From assembly GCA_016858145.1 (NCBI GenBank), contig JAEHOE010000044.1, positions 126,501 to 190,500 of the forward strand: 64,000 bases of DNA, read 5' to 3'. The notes under the pieces are model-generated. The model saw only the letters and a program-made list of their open reading frames with translations. It was not told where the DNA came from and searched no databases. The translations under genes were made by a program, and so were the position numbers. The stretch comes from Edaphochlamys debaryana (lineage: Eukaryota; Chlorophyta; Chlorophyceae; Chlamydomonadales). Positions 23,732 to 35,153 of this stretch are shown in pieces; within the stretch, counting starts at the first letter, position 1; the number at the start of each line of letters is the position of its first letter.

Positions 23732-26700
23732 TCATTCCGCTGCCTTGGGCGGGTTGTCGATGGGGATGGCGGGCAGGTCCGGGGGCATGGCCGCGGGGAA
23801 GCCCAGCACGGCCCCGTAGAAGAAGAGCTCCCCGTCCAGGGCGGTGCGGATGTTGGTGGCCTGGGGGGGGGAGGGGGAGGGGAGGGAGGTGGTGGTGGTG
23901 TGAATGGGTGCTCGCTCGAGCCGAGGGGAGCGTAGGTGCGGTGAATAGCCGGCCGGTGGTGGTGGTGTGATGGCCTCTGCAGCCCAGGCTGCCAGCGAAG
24001 CGTCAGAGCTCATCCCTCCGTCCCCCACGCCGCCCCGTCTTGAGCGGCCCGCCTCGACTGCGGCACCCCCGCGCCTCTCCCCCCGTCCCCCCCACCCCGC
24101 CCCCACCTGGCGGAACCCGTGTTCCTCGCCCTTGAGCATCACCAGCGCTGTGGGCAGACCCGCGGCCTGGGGGGGGGGGGAGAGGGGAGGGTGGGAGGTA
24201 TCAGCAGAGGACAGGAGGCGATCGGCGAAGATGTAGGCTGCTGCTGCAGGGTTCCCCCACCCTCCCCGTGCGCTCCAGCGCTGTCATCCGCGTCACAACC
24301 CGCTCTCCACCCTGAGGGCCTGCACCCGTTGCGCACTGCCCCCTCCTCCCCCGCTCAAGGCCCCCTACCCGCCTCCCCCCCACCTTGATGGCTGCGTGCA
24401 TCTCGATGGCCTGCTCGGGGGGCACCACCTTGTCGCTGTCGCCCTGCGAGGGCGGTTGGCGGTTGGGAGTTGGGGTTGGAAGTTGGGTGTACGCGATTGG
24501 TAGCCGGACGGATGGTTGACGGAACGGCGCGTTGGGAGGGAAGGGGTTGCGGCGCCCCACGCCAAGCCGCAATCTCCTCGACAAAACCCGCCCTGGGGGT
24601 GGGCATCCCCCGTCGGCATCCCCCGCAGCAGGTCCGCACCTGGAAGAAGATGACGGGCGATGAGAAGCGGTCGGCGTGCTTCAGGGGGGAGCGCTCGTCG
24701 TATACCTGGGGGGGGATAAGGTCTTCAAGCGTTTGAACAGGGAGTGAGCGCACACCTCCTGCCCTACCGCCGGCCCAGCTAGGCCTCGTCCTGCCACATC
24801 CCCATCCATCGCTCGCCCCAGCACCCCAGGCAGCGCCCCACCGGCTACCGGACCTTCTCCCCCGCCGGCCCTCGACCCCCGAAGATGGGGTCTGTCAATG
24901 TCAGTACACACCTCTTGACCTACCGCCGGCCCGGCTAGACCTCGTCCTGCGCCACCCCCGTCCACCCGCCTGAGGACCCCAGGCCACCGGAACGCTTCCC
25001 CTCGCCCCCCCTCGCCCCCCCTCCCTCTCCCCTCCCCACCGCCTTGGCCTGCGGGTAGGGCCCCAGCAGGATGTCCAGGTAGCGGGACTCGAACTGCGGG
25101 GTGGGGGTGGGGGGGAGGGAGGTTAAGACGATGGTGTGGAGTGGGGGGGGGGACGATTAGGCTGGCCCCCCTCCCCTCCTCTCCCTTGCCCCCAATCCCC
25201 CCCTCCCAGCACCAACTGTGCGTCAAGTAAGCGTGCAAGCAGGCAGGGCCCACCCACCTTGTGTGTGTGCTCCGCCAGCAGCCCCAGGTCTGCCACGCCG
25301 TACAGGGAGGCGCCCGCGTGGAAGGTGGTGCTGGGGGGGGGAGGGGGGGGAGGGAGGGGAGGGGAGGGGCTTTTGATGGGGAGAAGGGGCAGTGGATGGG
25401 GAGGTGTGCAGCTCCGCAGCGCACCGCAGCGCTGCTGAGGCCTGTCGCTCTCGTGGCCTTACACCGCGGCCCTCCACAGCTCGTCACCCCACCAGCTCCC
25501 CTTCCTCCACCGTCGCTTGCTCATGCCCTGGACGCCTTCCCCCCGGGCCCATCCGTACCCACACCACCAGCCAACCCGCACCCCCCCTCCCCCCCCCACC
25601 GGAAGGCCAGGCAGGCCAGCGTTGTGAAGCCCCCCGCACTGCCCCCGCTGATGCACAGCCGCGCGGGGTCCACCCGCCCCCCCTTGGACAGGTGCAGGGC
25701 GGCGGCGCAGCAGTCCTGGACGTCCACCTGGGGGGGGGGGCATGGGAGGGGGGGGGGAGAAGGCGGAGGGGGATGGGGGATGGGGGATGGGGGATGGGGC
25801 GAGGGCGGGTAGGGGCGTGGCGGCGCCGAATGGGGGCAACACACCTCACCTCACCTCGCCTTCCCGGCCGCCGCGGATACCTCCCCCCGCTCACGCACAC
25901 GCACACCCTGGCGCCCAGGGCCCACCCCCCGGTCGCTCACCACGCCCCACCGGCCGTTGAGCCGCTGGCGGTACTCCCTGCCGTACCCCGTACTGCCGCC
26001 GTAGTCAATGTCCGCCACAGCGTAGCCTTGGGGGGGAGGGGGGAGGCACGTGGGGGCAGGGAGGCGAGGTCAGGGCGGGAAGGGGGGCGCAGGCCGGCGG
26101 AGGGCTACGGCAGGATGGTCAACGGCCGAGCCCGACGAATGCGCTCCCCTTCGGCCGTAACCCCTGCAACGCGCTCCTCCCCTCGCCCCCCCTCCCCTCC
26201 CTCCCTCTCCCTTCCCAACCCCCCTCCCCACCCCTGCTGGTCCAGTACTGGATCCCGGCGTTGAGGGCGGTGGAGGTGGCGGAGGTGGGCCCCCCGTGCG
26301 ACTTAACCAGCAGGGGGGGCAGGCAGCCGGGGGGGAACGTGAAGTCCCTGGGGGGGGGGAAAGGGGGCGCGGGGGGAAGGACCGGCGTCAGAGCGGAAGG
26401 GGCCCAGAAGGAGAGCCACCCCGCCCTTCCCCTGCCGTACTTGTTGGCGGGCGGGTAGTACAGCATGTGGGCCTTGGCGTCCTTGCCGTCCAGTACGGTG
26501 TCGTACTCGATGGCCTCGGGCAGGGACAGGTAGCCGTCAGGGAGCTGGGGGGGACAGGGGCAGGGAATGGGGGGGGAAAGGGAGTGGAAAGGGTCAGCAT
26601 TCTGCCCCCATGCCCCCACACAACCATGCTCGTACACACCCACAGCACAATGCCCCCGAGCATGCCGCCGATGACCATCCCACCCCCTCCTTACTGCCCA

Positions 26701-29700
26701 GCTCACAGCCACCTCCCTCCCCCTCCCCCCCGGCACCCCGGCACCCACCGAGGCGCTCGAGCCCTTCCGCACCACCGCCCAGTCCCCCGGCCGGCTCCGC
26801 GCCACCCCCGCCGCGCCCCCCCGCACGGACAGCAGTGCCACCGCGGAGCCCCGCGAGGGGGCGGCGCCCACTGCCGCCGCCCACACGCGGCCCGAGGCGG
26901 GGTCGGAGGCGAGGGCCAGGGTGGGGGCGCCGAAGGACGTGAAGCCTGGGGGGAAGGGGTGTGCGGAAGGGGAGGGTGTGCTTGAGAGAGTGTGGGGTTC
27001 AGGCGGGCGGGGTACGGTGTGAGGAGATCGCGCAGAGTCGTCGAGACACGGAGCACGGGACAGAGGGTGGTGAGCTTGGGGAGGGGAACAGCTCTCCAGC
27101 TTTCCTCCAGCCTTACGATGGGTTCCCCCGGCAGACCCCAGCGCAGCGCACCCGTCTCGAGCCGCGTCAGCTTCCAGGGCCCGCCCTGGGCCCCGCCCTT
27201 CTTGGCGGCGGCCGGGGCCCGCAGCAGGCCCAGGCAGGTTCCGGGGGTGGTGGGGTCGGAGAAGACCCCCAGCACGGAGCCATCGGGCAGCACCTGACAG
27301 GGGGGGGCGCAGGAGAGGGGGGAGGAGGCAAGCACGTGACGGAAGCCGGCAGGGTGGATGGACGGACGATGGGGCCATCCCCGTGCTGAAGCGTGTGCTA
27401 GCCATGGGCCCGACGGCCGCGCCAGTGCTGATGTGGCGTACGGCTCCCCTGCCGTACACTTCATGACTCACCCCGTACGACCTCGTCCAGAAGGTCCACA
27501 TGGGGAAGCCCCAGTCCGCCGCCATGGGGCACAGCGCCTCCGTGGCTTCCGGCGCCCACAGCCCCCCCGCCTGGGGCACCCGCCCGTCCGCCTCCAGGGT
27601 GGTGCCGGGGGAGGCGAGGCGGTACAGGTTCCACCAGCCGGACCTGGGGTGGGGGTGGGGTGGGGGTCGGGGGTGGGGAGCGAATGCGGAAACACGGGGT
27701 GGGCTAGACAGGGGTCAGTCATACCGGTAGGGTGCGTCCCTCGCCCCTCCCACAGGGGCCCTGGCACCCCTCGTCAGCGCCTCGAGGCGATGCACCCCCA
27801 TGCCAACCCCCGCTAAGCTTTTCACACCAAAGTCTTGCCCCCCCTCTCCCCTCCCCCCCCCCCCCCACCTGTCGTCCACCCAGTACAGGTGCGCCCCGTC
27901 AGCGCTCCACACGGGCTGCTGCGCCGCCAGCTCCTGAGGGCCAGAGGGGGAGCCGGCGCCGGCCAGCCTGCAGGGGCGGGGGGTGGGGGAGGTATGGGGG
28001 ACGGCGTGGGTGGAAGGGCTTGGGGTGGTGGCCTGCGCTGCCCGCTGGCGGTGGGGCAGGGCCTCGCAGGTGGGTACCTGGCGGTGGCGACGTCGCGGCG
28101 CGCAGCCCTGCATGCGGCCGGGCAGCGGGCACCGCCCCCCCCTCACGCAATCCACAACCTCCGTCCCTTCACTCACTGCACCCTGAGGTCCGGTGTGCCG
28201 TCTTCCCGCAGCGCCCCCACCCACAGGCTGGTGGAGTCCTGGGGGGGCGCAGTGGGGGGGGGCAGGGGTGAGCTCGTGCCGGTGGGGGGGGCCGGGCACC
28301 AGCCGTGAGGCCCAGAGCTCCGCCCCTTGAGCCCCTCCCCCCCCCCTCCCCCCCCGCCCGCCTACCCAGGGCATGTTGGGGAAGTCCCACTGCACCCACG
28401 ACAGCCAGGCCCCCTCGGGGCTGAGCCGGGGCGAGGCGTAGAAGTCGGCGCCCGAGACCAGGGGCGTCACCACACCGGTGGCGGGGTCTGTGTGTGGGGG
28501 GGGGGCAGCGTGGGGAGGGGGGGTGGGGGCGGAGGTGTGCGTGTGGCGTAGCGGTACCGGGCCGTCCAAGTAGCCCAACGTCCCCATCCGAACCCAACCG
28601 CCAACCGCTAAACCACCCAACCGCCCAACCGTCCAACCGCTCACCGATGGCCACGATGCGGTTGATGACGGCCCCCGGCTCCAGCTCCTTGCCGCTGCTG
28701 GGGTCCCGGTGCAGCTCGCTGACCGCCACCAGGCGCCGCCGCACGGGGTCCCAGGAGGGGTCGGAGAAGCGCTCCCCGCGCTCCGCGGAGCCGGGGGTGA
28801 CCAGGCGGGGCGCGGAGGGGCCGGGGCCGCCGGGGGTGGGCAGGTCCTGCGCGTACAGGGCCTGGTCCCTGGGGGGGGGAGGGGGGGGAGGATGAGAAGG
28901 CGTGTGAAGGGCGGCTCGTGTAGGCCTGGTAGGGGTGTAGAGGCGTGTGTGGCGTGGGGTGTGTGGGGGTGGGGGGGTGGGGGGCGCGGGGGGATGCATG
29001 GTGGGGAAGGGGCAGAGGGTGTGGCGCTGGCAGCATGCCGGCAGGAAGGGAGGGTGACGGGCGTGCCGAGGCCTGAACCGCCACGCCTCCGCCCTCACCT
29101 CCGCCCCTTTCCCCCCCCCCCTAGACCCCATGCCCCACTGCACCACTGCCCCGCCCCCACAGCCCGCCACGCACGCACTTGAAGTTGGCGCAGTAGGCCG
29201 TGCCCCCGCCCACGCAGAAGTCGCCCCCGCCGTACTCGTGCACGGTGGTGCGGGCGTTGAAGCCCGAGTCGGGCGGGGGGGTCACGTCGGAGATGGTGCC
29301 GTCGGGGGCGCTGGGGGGGGGGAGGAGAGGGGGGGGAGTGGGGGGGGAGGTCGTTGACCCACATCAGCCAAAAGATGGAGGGTGTTTCAGCAGAGCTTGA
29401 CACCGCTGCTTACCCGCCGTGAGATCCTTGGGCTGGGTGTTGCCGGCCTGAGCACCGCCCCACAATGCCCCAGCCCCACCAGCCCCACCAGCCTCACGCA
29501 TTGCAGTACTCGATTAAGCTGGCCCGTTCAAGCGAGGTGGGCCTCCCTCATGGGCCCCCCCCACGCCTCCACCCCCCCCCCCCACGCACCGCATGACCAG
29601 CACCTGGCGCCCCCCCTCGTCCGGGCGGCCCTCGATCCAGAACAGCGCCCCGTCGGAAGGGCGCAGGGTGGGGCCCATGAGCCTGGTGTGGGGGTGGGGA

Positions 29701-30030
29701 TGGGAGTTGAGGACAGGCCAGGCTTCAGGCCTGGGCGGAGCAGCCTAGAGCAGCCCTGCGCCTCACGAGAGCTCCTTGTGGCAGTCCCTGGTCCCGGCCC
29801 GGGGGGCGCCGCTGGGTTCACGACACCGTTTCGGCCTTCCGGAACCTCGCACCAACGAGCTCTTCCGCCTCCTTCCCGGCCCAACCCCCGCCCCTCCCCG
29901 CCACCCACTTGACGGCCTTCTCGGTGATGAAGGCAGAGGTGATGGGGCTCTCCCACGTGCCCAGCGGGGCCTCGCGGGGCTGAGCCTTGGGCGCATGCTT
30001 GCCGCTCGGGCGCGACGCGCGGTTGCCCAT
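23732..30030 (-). CDS. S9 family (prolyl oligopeptidase-type) serine peptidase
   Basis: Twenty-one minus-strand exons give 753 aa: 30030-29909, 29787-29767, 29682-29590, 29310-29179, 28868-28645, 28487-28366, 28238-28177, 27967-27869, 27643-27472, 27293-27152, 26945-26749, 26544-26441, 26347-26232, 26026-25941, 25727-25600, 25330-25258, 25093-25040, 24705-24640, 24443-24384, 24166-24107, 23860-23732. The N-terminal half has beta-propeller-like blocks ([33 protein letters not shown]); the C-terminal half is an alpha/beta hydrolase. The catalytic triad looks intact: Ser594 in GGSAGG, Asp675 in GDSDKVVPP, His707 in EEHGF. It resembles plant acylaminoacyl-peptidase/dipeptidyl-peptidase relatives, so cleavage of short peptides is likely; the exact specificity is not readable. 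The protein starts MGNRAS, an N-myristoylation consensus, followed by basic residues. The second exon is only 21 nt. The 10th donor (G|GTGCGC) was picked because it alone joins in frame to [10 protein letters not shown]. Confidence 0.92.
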
Positions 30031-31129
30031 AGTGCTGCGCGCAGTAACGGTGATCTGAGAAGAACTAGGTCGTAGCGGAGGGCTTGGATGGGCGCCGAGC
30101 GAGAGAAAACGAGGAGGATGTTGCAGGGCCTGGCCTCGAGTGGACTGAGTTGAGCGGAGGTGCTGGCGCGACAAACCGGTGCATGACAACCTTATCTATG
30201 TGTGTCTGCTCGCTGGGACTAATGCACTCGCGAGTCGCTCAGGCCGGAATCGTGCAGTGTCGTGGCGCCCTTGTCTCCCCCCCCTCCGGCCGCGCCCCCG
30301 GCAGGCCCCGGCCATCGCACCCAGACACCTGCATTGGTCGGTGGCGAGGTCATGGGCTCCATCGCGCTGCCGTTTGGAGTCGGGGGAATTCAGCAGCGAC
30401 GACCAGGAGACGACTGGAGTTGGGGAGTGGCCGGGTTTGGCCAGGGGTGGGTTTGGCAGGGGTAAGGTCGGGGGCGAGGTCACCCCCTCCCCCTCGCTGC
30501 GCTTCCTGCCCCTTGCCGCGCCCCAGGCCACGCTAGGACAGGTAACAGGGGGGTCTTGCTAGAGGGAATGTTATCGTGGAGCCGAGGGCGACGAAGGGCA
30601 ATCAAGGGAGGCATGGGGCACCGGCCAGCAGCCCCGGCGCGGGACAGGCTTCGCGCTTGTTACCGTACTTCTCCAAAGCTCATTCTCATTACGTCTGCGA
30701 ATCTTGCACACGCTGATCCCTCCTGCGGCTGCTAACGTTGTTCAGCTGCGACCGAAAGCCCCGCGAGGAAATGCCGCGATTTGCGCGAGGCCGGAATGCG
30801 CCCTCGACTCAACCGCAGAGGAGTGCGCGACATGCAGCGAGCCCACTTGATCGCCTTGACTCTGTGCCAGGCTCGGCTGAGCGCATTCTTGGGCTCCCCA
30901 AAGCCATGGCCCGGCGCGGGCGCCGCTCACCACCGCGGAACACGCAGAGCTGGCCGAGCGACTGAAGGCGGCTGAGAAGGTAAGGCCCCACGTTTTCGGG
31001 GCTCCTCCCCTGGGTTCCCGAGTTGACGGGCTCCAGGGTTGGGTGCCCGGCATTTCCGGTTGTTCAAGTCCAGGTCCCGTTGTCTCCTCTCCCCTGCTCA
31101 ACTTGGCTCCTGTCGTGTCCCTACATTTC
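30031..31129. promoter_or_regulatory. Divergent intergenic region, likely shared promoter area
   Basis: The S9 peptidase (minus) and MYND-finger gene (plus) diverge from this 1.1-kb stretch, so both promoters must lie here. It may also hold 5' exons of the MYND gene: a frame encoding AELAERLKAAEK ends at 30979 in a good donor (AAG|GTAAGG), and an acceptor at 31035-31036 keeps phase, but I found no ATG for it. No TATA-like element stands out. Confidence 0.45.
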
Positions 31130-34029
31130 ATGGGTGACAACCCCGATGCGGCGGACCGCGTGCTGACCAGCGCGCCCCTGCGCGTGGGGCTCGTGGCCTG
31201 GGCGCTGCGCCTGCCCTGCGACCAGCCCGAGCACGTGCGACGGACCGCGCTCCAGGCATGCTCTTTTCTGGGGGAGCTCCTACACGCCGGGACGTGCACC
31301 CCCGCAGCGGCGGCGGGGCAGCTGGAGCTCGTCCAGGGGCTGCTGCGGACCCAGGCCCTGCACGCCTCGGCGCGGCAGCTCGCGTCCGCCACGGAGGGCC
31401 TCGAGCGTGCCCCCCAGCCGCCCTCCGTCGGCCGCCGCAGGCTGGCCCTCAACTGCCTTCAGAGCGCTACGGCGCTGTTCAGCCGCCTGGCCTACGCTGA
31501 TGCCGCTCCCAGCCTGCTCAGCGACCTGGCCGCGCACCTGGCGGAGTCGGCTGCGCTGGAGCACGCGGCGCGGCTGCTGCTGGCGCTCCTGCGCTGCGAG
31601 CCGCCGCCGTCGGCTGGGGGCGGGCAGGCGCTAGGTGGAGCGGGCTATAAGATCGCGACTTGGTACATGATGTGCTCGGTCAGGCTCTATGACACGGTAC
31701 CCGCGTCCGAGGCAGCCCAGGCCGCCTCGCCAGGAGGCGCCGCCTCCGGCGCTGCTGCTCCGCCCTCTGACGCCGCCGCCGTCGCCGTCACCGCTGACCG
31801 GCTGCGGCAGGTCCTGTCCGGCCCCTGCGCGCACCACGCCGCCATGGTGCTGGGGCTGGCGGCGCTGTGCCAGCTGGAGGGCGGTGCGGCGGGGGTCGGC
31901 GCGGCGGGCGGCGGGGGCGGGGCCGGCGAGGAGCCGTGCCCATGCGTAGCGCGGGCCGTGCAGCTGCCGGTGGAGGGGCTCGGACTGCTGATGGTGCTGC
32001 TGGAGGCCCTTCGCCCACGCCACCCAGCTGCCTCCTTCAAGCGCCTCACGGCTGCCCGTGTGGCGCTCCGCGTGGGGTTTGCTGCGGCGGCAGCCGGAGG
32101 TCAGCAGGGCACTGAGCAGGCGGCGGGGGGCGCTGGCGGCAGCAGCGGCCCCAACGCACCCGCCCACCGCCCGGCCCTGTCGCCCGATGAAGTGCCGGAA
32201 TTGTCTGTGCTAGCCTTCTCTCATGTCTTCACCTCCATGCGCTCGCTTCGCCCCTGGCTGGGGCCCCGGGCGGCACCGGCGGCCGACATGTGGCGGCTGG
32301 CGGCGGCGATGGCCGAGCAGGGGGTGCTGGGCGAACGAGCGACGGACAGGCACCGAAACAGCTACACCAGCACTGCAGCGGGACTTTTGGTTTACTGCTG
32401 GGAGGACCTGAAGACCTCAGAACCCGGAGAGGGTGAGCGGCTGTATTCACCCATGTCCGTTGCGGGGAGCCTGGCGGCCCTTGCAAGCTCCCTTGAGGAG
32501 TTCCTAATGGTCTCGTTTGCACACTTGCCTTGCTTACCGGCTGACCCCAGCTTGCTGTTTGTCTTCTGCTATCCACAGACACCTGGCACTTCCCGGCCGA
32601 GCCGCCTCCCGCCGTGTCGGCGGCGCTGGCGGGCGGTGCGCTGCCCCTCCTGGAGCGCCTGCTGCGCCGCGCGGGCGAGGAGCCGGAGGAGTGGGAGGCG
32701 GCGGTCGCGGCCGGTCTTAACGACTCAATGTACTGGAGCTGCCTCCTGCCGCTGCTGGCCTATGGGGAGCCGCTGCAGGCGGCTGCGCTCGTGGCCTCCG
32801 CCACCAAGCTGCTGCGGAGGGCCGACCCACATGGGCTGCTGGGTCCCAAGCTGCTGGGCGCTGGCCTCGGCGCAGCCCTGGCTGCGGACGTGTGCTGTGC
32901 ATTCGCGGAGGGCATCGCCGGGCCCCCTACGGCTGCCGCTGACGCTCCGGCCGCCCTGTCCCGCCTGGGCCTGGTGCTGTCGCTGGCCCTCCCCGAGTGG
33001 CTGCCGGAGCTGTCCCGCCTGGTGCGGCGGGCGGCGGCTCTGGACGAGGCCGCATGGCGGGCCGAGCAGCGCGAGCCGGGGCAGCGGGAGCGGGCGGGTG
33101 CGCGGGCCTCCGAGGCGGCTGCTGAAGGGCCGAAAGGGCTGTTGTCCTGCATGGAGGGGCTCTTGGTGGGCCTCGGCTGGAGGCCCCTAGGCACCCCTCC
33201 GCCCAGCAGCCCCGGGGCTCCGGCAGGGGGCGCCAATGCCTCCACCTCCGCAGTGCCGGGCTCCTACGAGATGCCTGCTACTGCCGCCGGCAGCGGCAGC
33301 GCCAAGGCAGCCGGCGGCGATGCGGCCGTTGTCGAGGCAGGTGGCACCGAAGCTGGCGGCGGTGAGGCAGGCGGCGGGCGCCGGGGCTTTGTTCCCGCGG
33401 CGGAGGCGGTGGAGGTGGTGGGGGCGGCGCTGGGGCTGGTGCAGCGCCGGGGCCCCGACCCGCGGCGGTGGCTCCAGCTGTACGCCGACCTGGGCTCTGC
33501 GGCCCTGGTCCTCGCCGCCGAGTGCCCCGAGCAGGTACGGCGGGCCAGCGGGGGTGCCATCTCCGCCTTCCCCTGGCGGCCGGAGGGGCTGCGGGCGGTG
33601 GCGGCGGCGCTGCGGGGCGAGGGCTCGGAGGGGGAGGGGCAGGAGGAGGGGGAGGGAGGGCACGGGGCCCTGGCGGTGGAGGTGGAACGCCTGGCCCGGC
33701 AGCTGGAGGCGGGGGCGGAGGGCGAGGTGGACGGCGGCTTTGCTGTGGGAGTTCCGAAGGACCCCTGCGACTCCCGCTGCCTGGGGGCCGCGCTGTCGGG
33801 CTTGGTCGTGCCGCCCGCCGAGGCCCGCCGCCGCCTGGGCCTGCCCGCCTGCTCCAACCCCGCCTGCGCCAACCTGGCCGGCGACAGCGAGGCGGGGCTG
33901 CGGCTGCGGCAGTGCGGGCGCTGCGGGCAGGCGTCCTACTGCTGCGCAGAGTGCCAGCGGGCGCACTGGCGCGCGGGACACAAGGAGGCGTGCAGCGGGG
34001 GCAGCGGGGGCGGCAGCAAGGCAGGATAG
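31130..34029 (+). CDS. MYND-type zinc finger protein
   Basis: Two exons (31130-32432 and 32579-34029) join at G|GTGAGC...CACAG|AC to give 917 aa from the first ATG in frame. The frame is open upstream of this ATG, so an additional 5' exon is possible (see the divergent intergenic region). About 850 residues are helical, Leu/Ala-rich and of no family I recognise; an alpha-solenoid is plausible. Gly/Ala-rich low-complexity linkers interrupt it near 31890-31940, 32100-32150 and 33290-33390. The C-terminus is a complete MYND finger: CSNPAC, CGRC, YCCAEC, and the H-W..H...C end (HWRAGHKEAC), eight zinc ligands in order. MYND fingers bind proline-rich partners or act in scaffold and chromatin proteins; such MYND proteins are numerous in green algae. 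No SET domain is present, so it is not a SMYD methyltransferase. Confidence 0.82.
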
Positions 34030-35153
34030 CTCGCCCTTCCTCAGGGCCTCAGGATGGACCCGCGTAGATAAGTCATGGACGTAGTGGGGCTACGAAGCGA
34101 AAGTGTTGGTATCGAGCGGCTGGAGGGCAGCCGCGGAGGCGCATAGGCCGTGCTCTCCTCGGGCGACTGCACCCGCGGCTCCACGGGCGGCAGGGGCGGC
34201 TCCGTAGACAGACAGATACGAGTGGAGTGCTGAGGGTGAAGTGTGGTGAGAGCAAGCCACGAGCGATTGAGGCAGGGGCCGCGGTTGCATCTGTGGGCGG
34301 CCGCGGGCGTTCGGCGTGTTGTCCCTGTTGTTGGCATCCGGCGGGACGAGCGCGAGTGGGCGCAACCCCTGCCTCACTGACGACTCAACGCTCACAGGGG
34401 GGCCGTGGTCAGAGGTCGCTGTGCGCAGTGTGCGGACTGGGGAGTTGTTGGCAGCAGTTCAGGCCGTTGGTAGGCTCCTGACTGGTCAGGACAGGGAAAG
34501 GGGGGTTCTAAATCGTTACTTGACCCACAGGTGTTGTTGTTGTTTGAGGAACCGGTGTTATGACCGCAGAGCATGCGAGTATCTGTACACCGGGGTTGAG
34601 TGAGAAAGGTCCAGGGGCGGCTTGGGGGACTGCGGGGGACCCGATGGGCCCCGTGGTGGGTGCCGGCGGCGAGCTGGGTTCGTGTGTCCCGACATACGGC
34701 GGCAACGTGACGACGGTCTCGAGGAGCATATTACGCTGGTTACCCACTTTCCGATATCTCAAATCATACACCAAGCTGATCCAAGCAAGTTCGGAAGACA
34801 CGTTGTAACGAGTCCCAGCTTCGACAGAGTCGACATTCGCTCGCCCGTAAGTTCAGGCCAACACGCGAATCCACCAGTCGCGCGCGGTTCCTGGCGTAGA
34901 TCTGGGCCCTCATATGGCAATTGAGCGCGGAGAATCGCGTTTGGTGATGTTTCGGGGGTCTCGGCAGCGCGCAGCGTGTCGGAAGTCGACTCGGACCTGT
35001 CGCGCGCTGGGCCGCTGTCCTGTCGGGCTCGTGACGCCTCTACCATAATCCTTGTCAGCGCGACACACAGCTCTTCGTGCCCGCTCGCCGCTGGCCCGCA
35101 GATCCCGACTGCTCATCTCAGAGGCACTGTCTCGGCCTTGCGCACTTGTAGCC
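34030..35153. other. Intergenic
   Basis: 3' flank of the MYND gene and presumed promoter of the next gene. A TGTAA, the usual chlorophyte polyadenylation signal, occurs near 34804, but it is far from the stop and may be chance. No gene recognised. Confidence 0.5.

Noticed and set aside
27117..27151. S9 exon 10 running to the donor ATC|GTAAGG
   Set aside because: That donor is phase 0 and cannot join the next exon in frame; the donor at 27151 is phase 1 and restores a continuous reading frame.
31050..31080. tRNA-like T-loop (TTCAAGTCC)
   Set aside because: No matching anticodon arm, acceptor stem or D-loop nearby. I found no convincing tRNA in the window.
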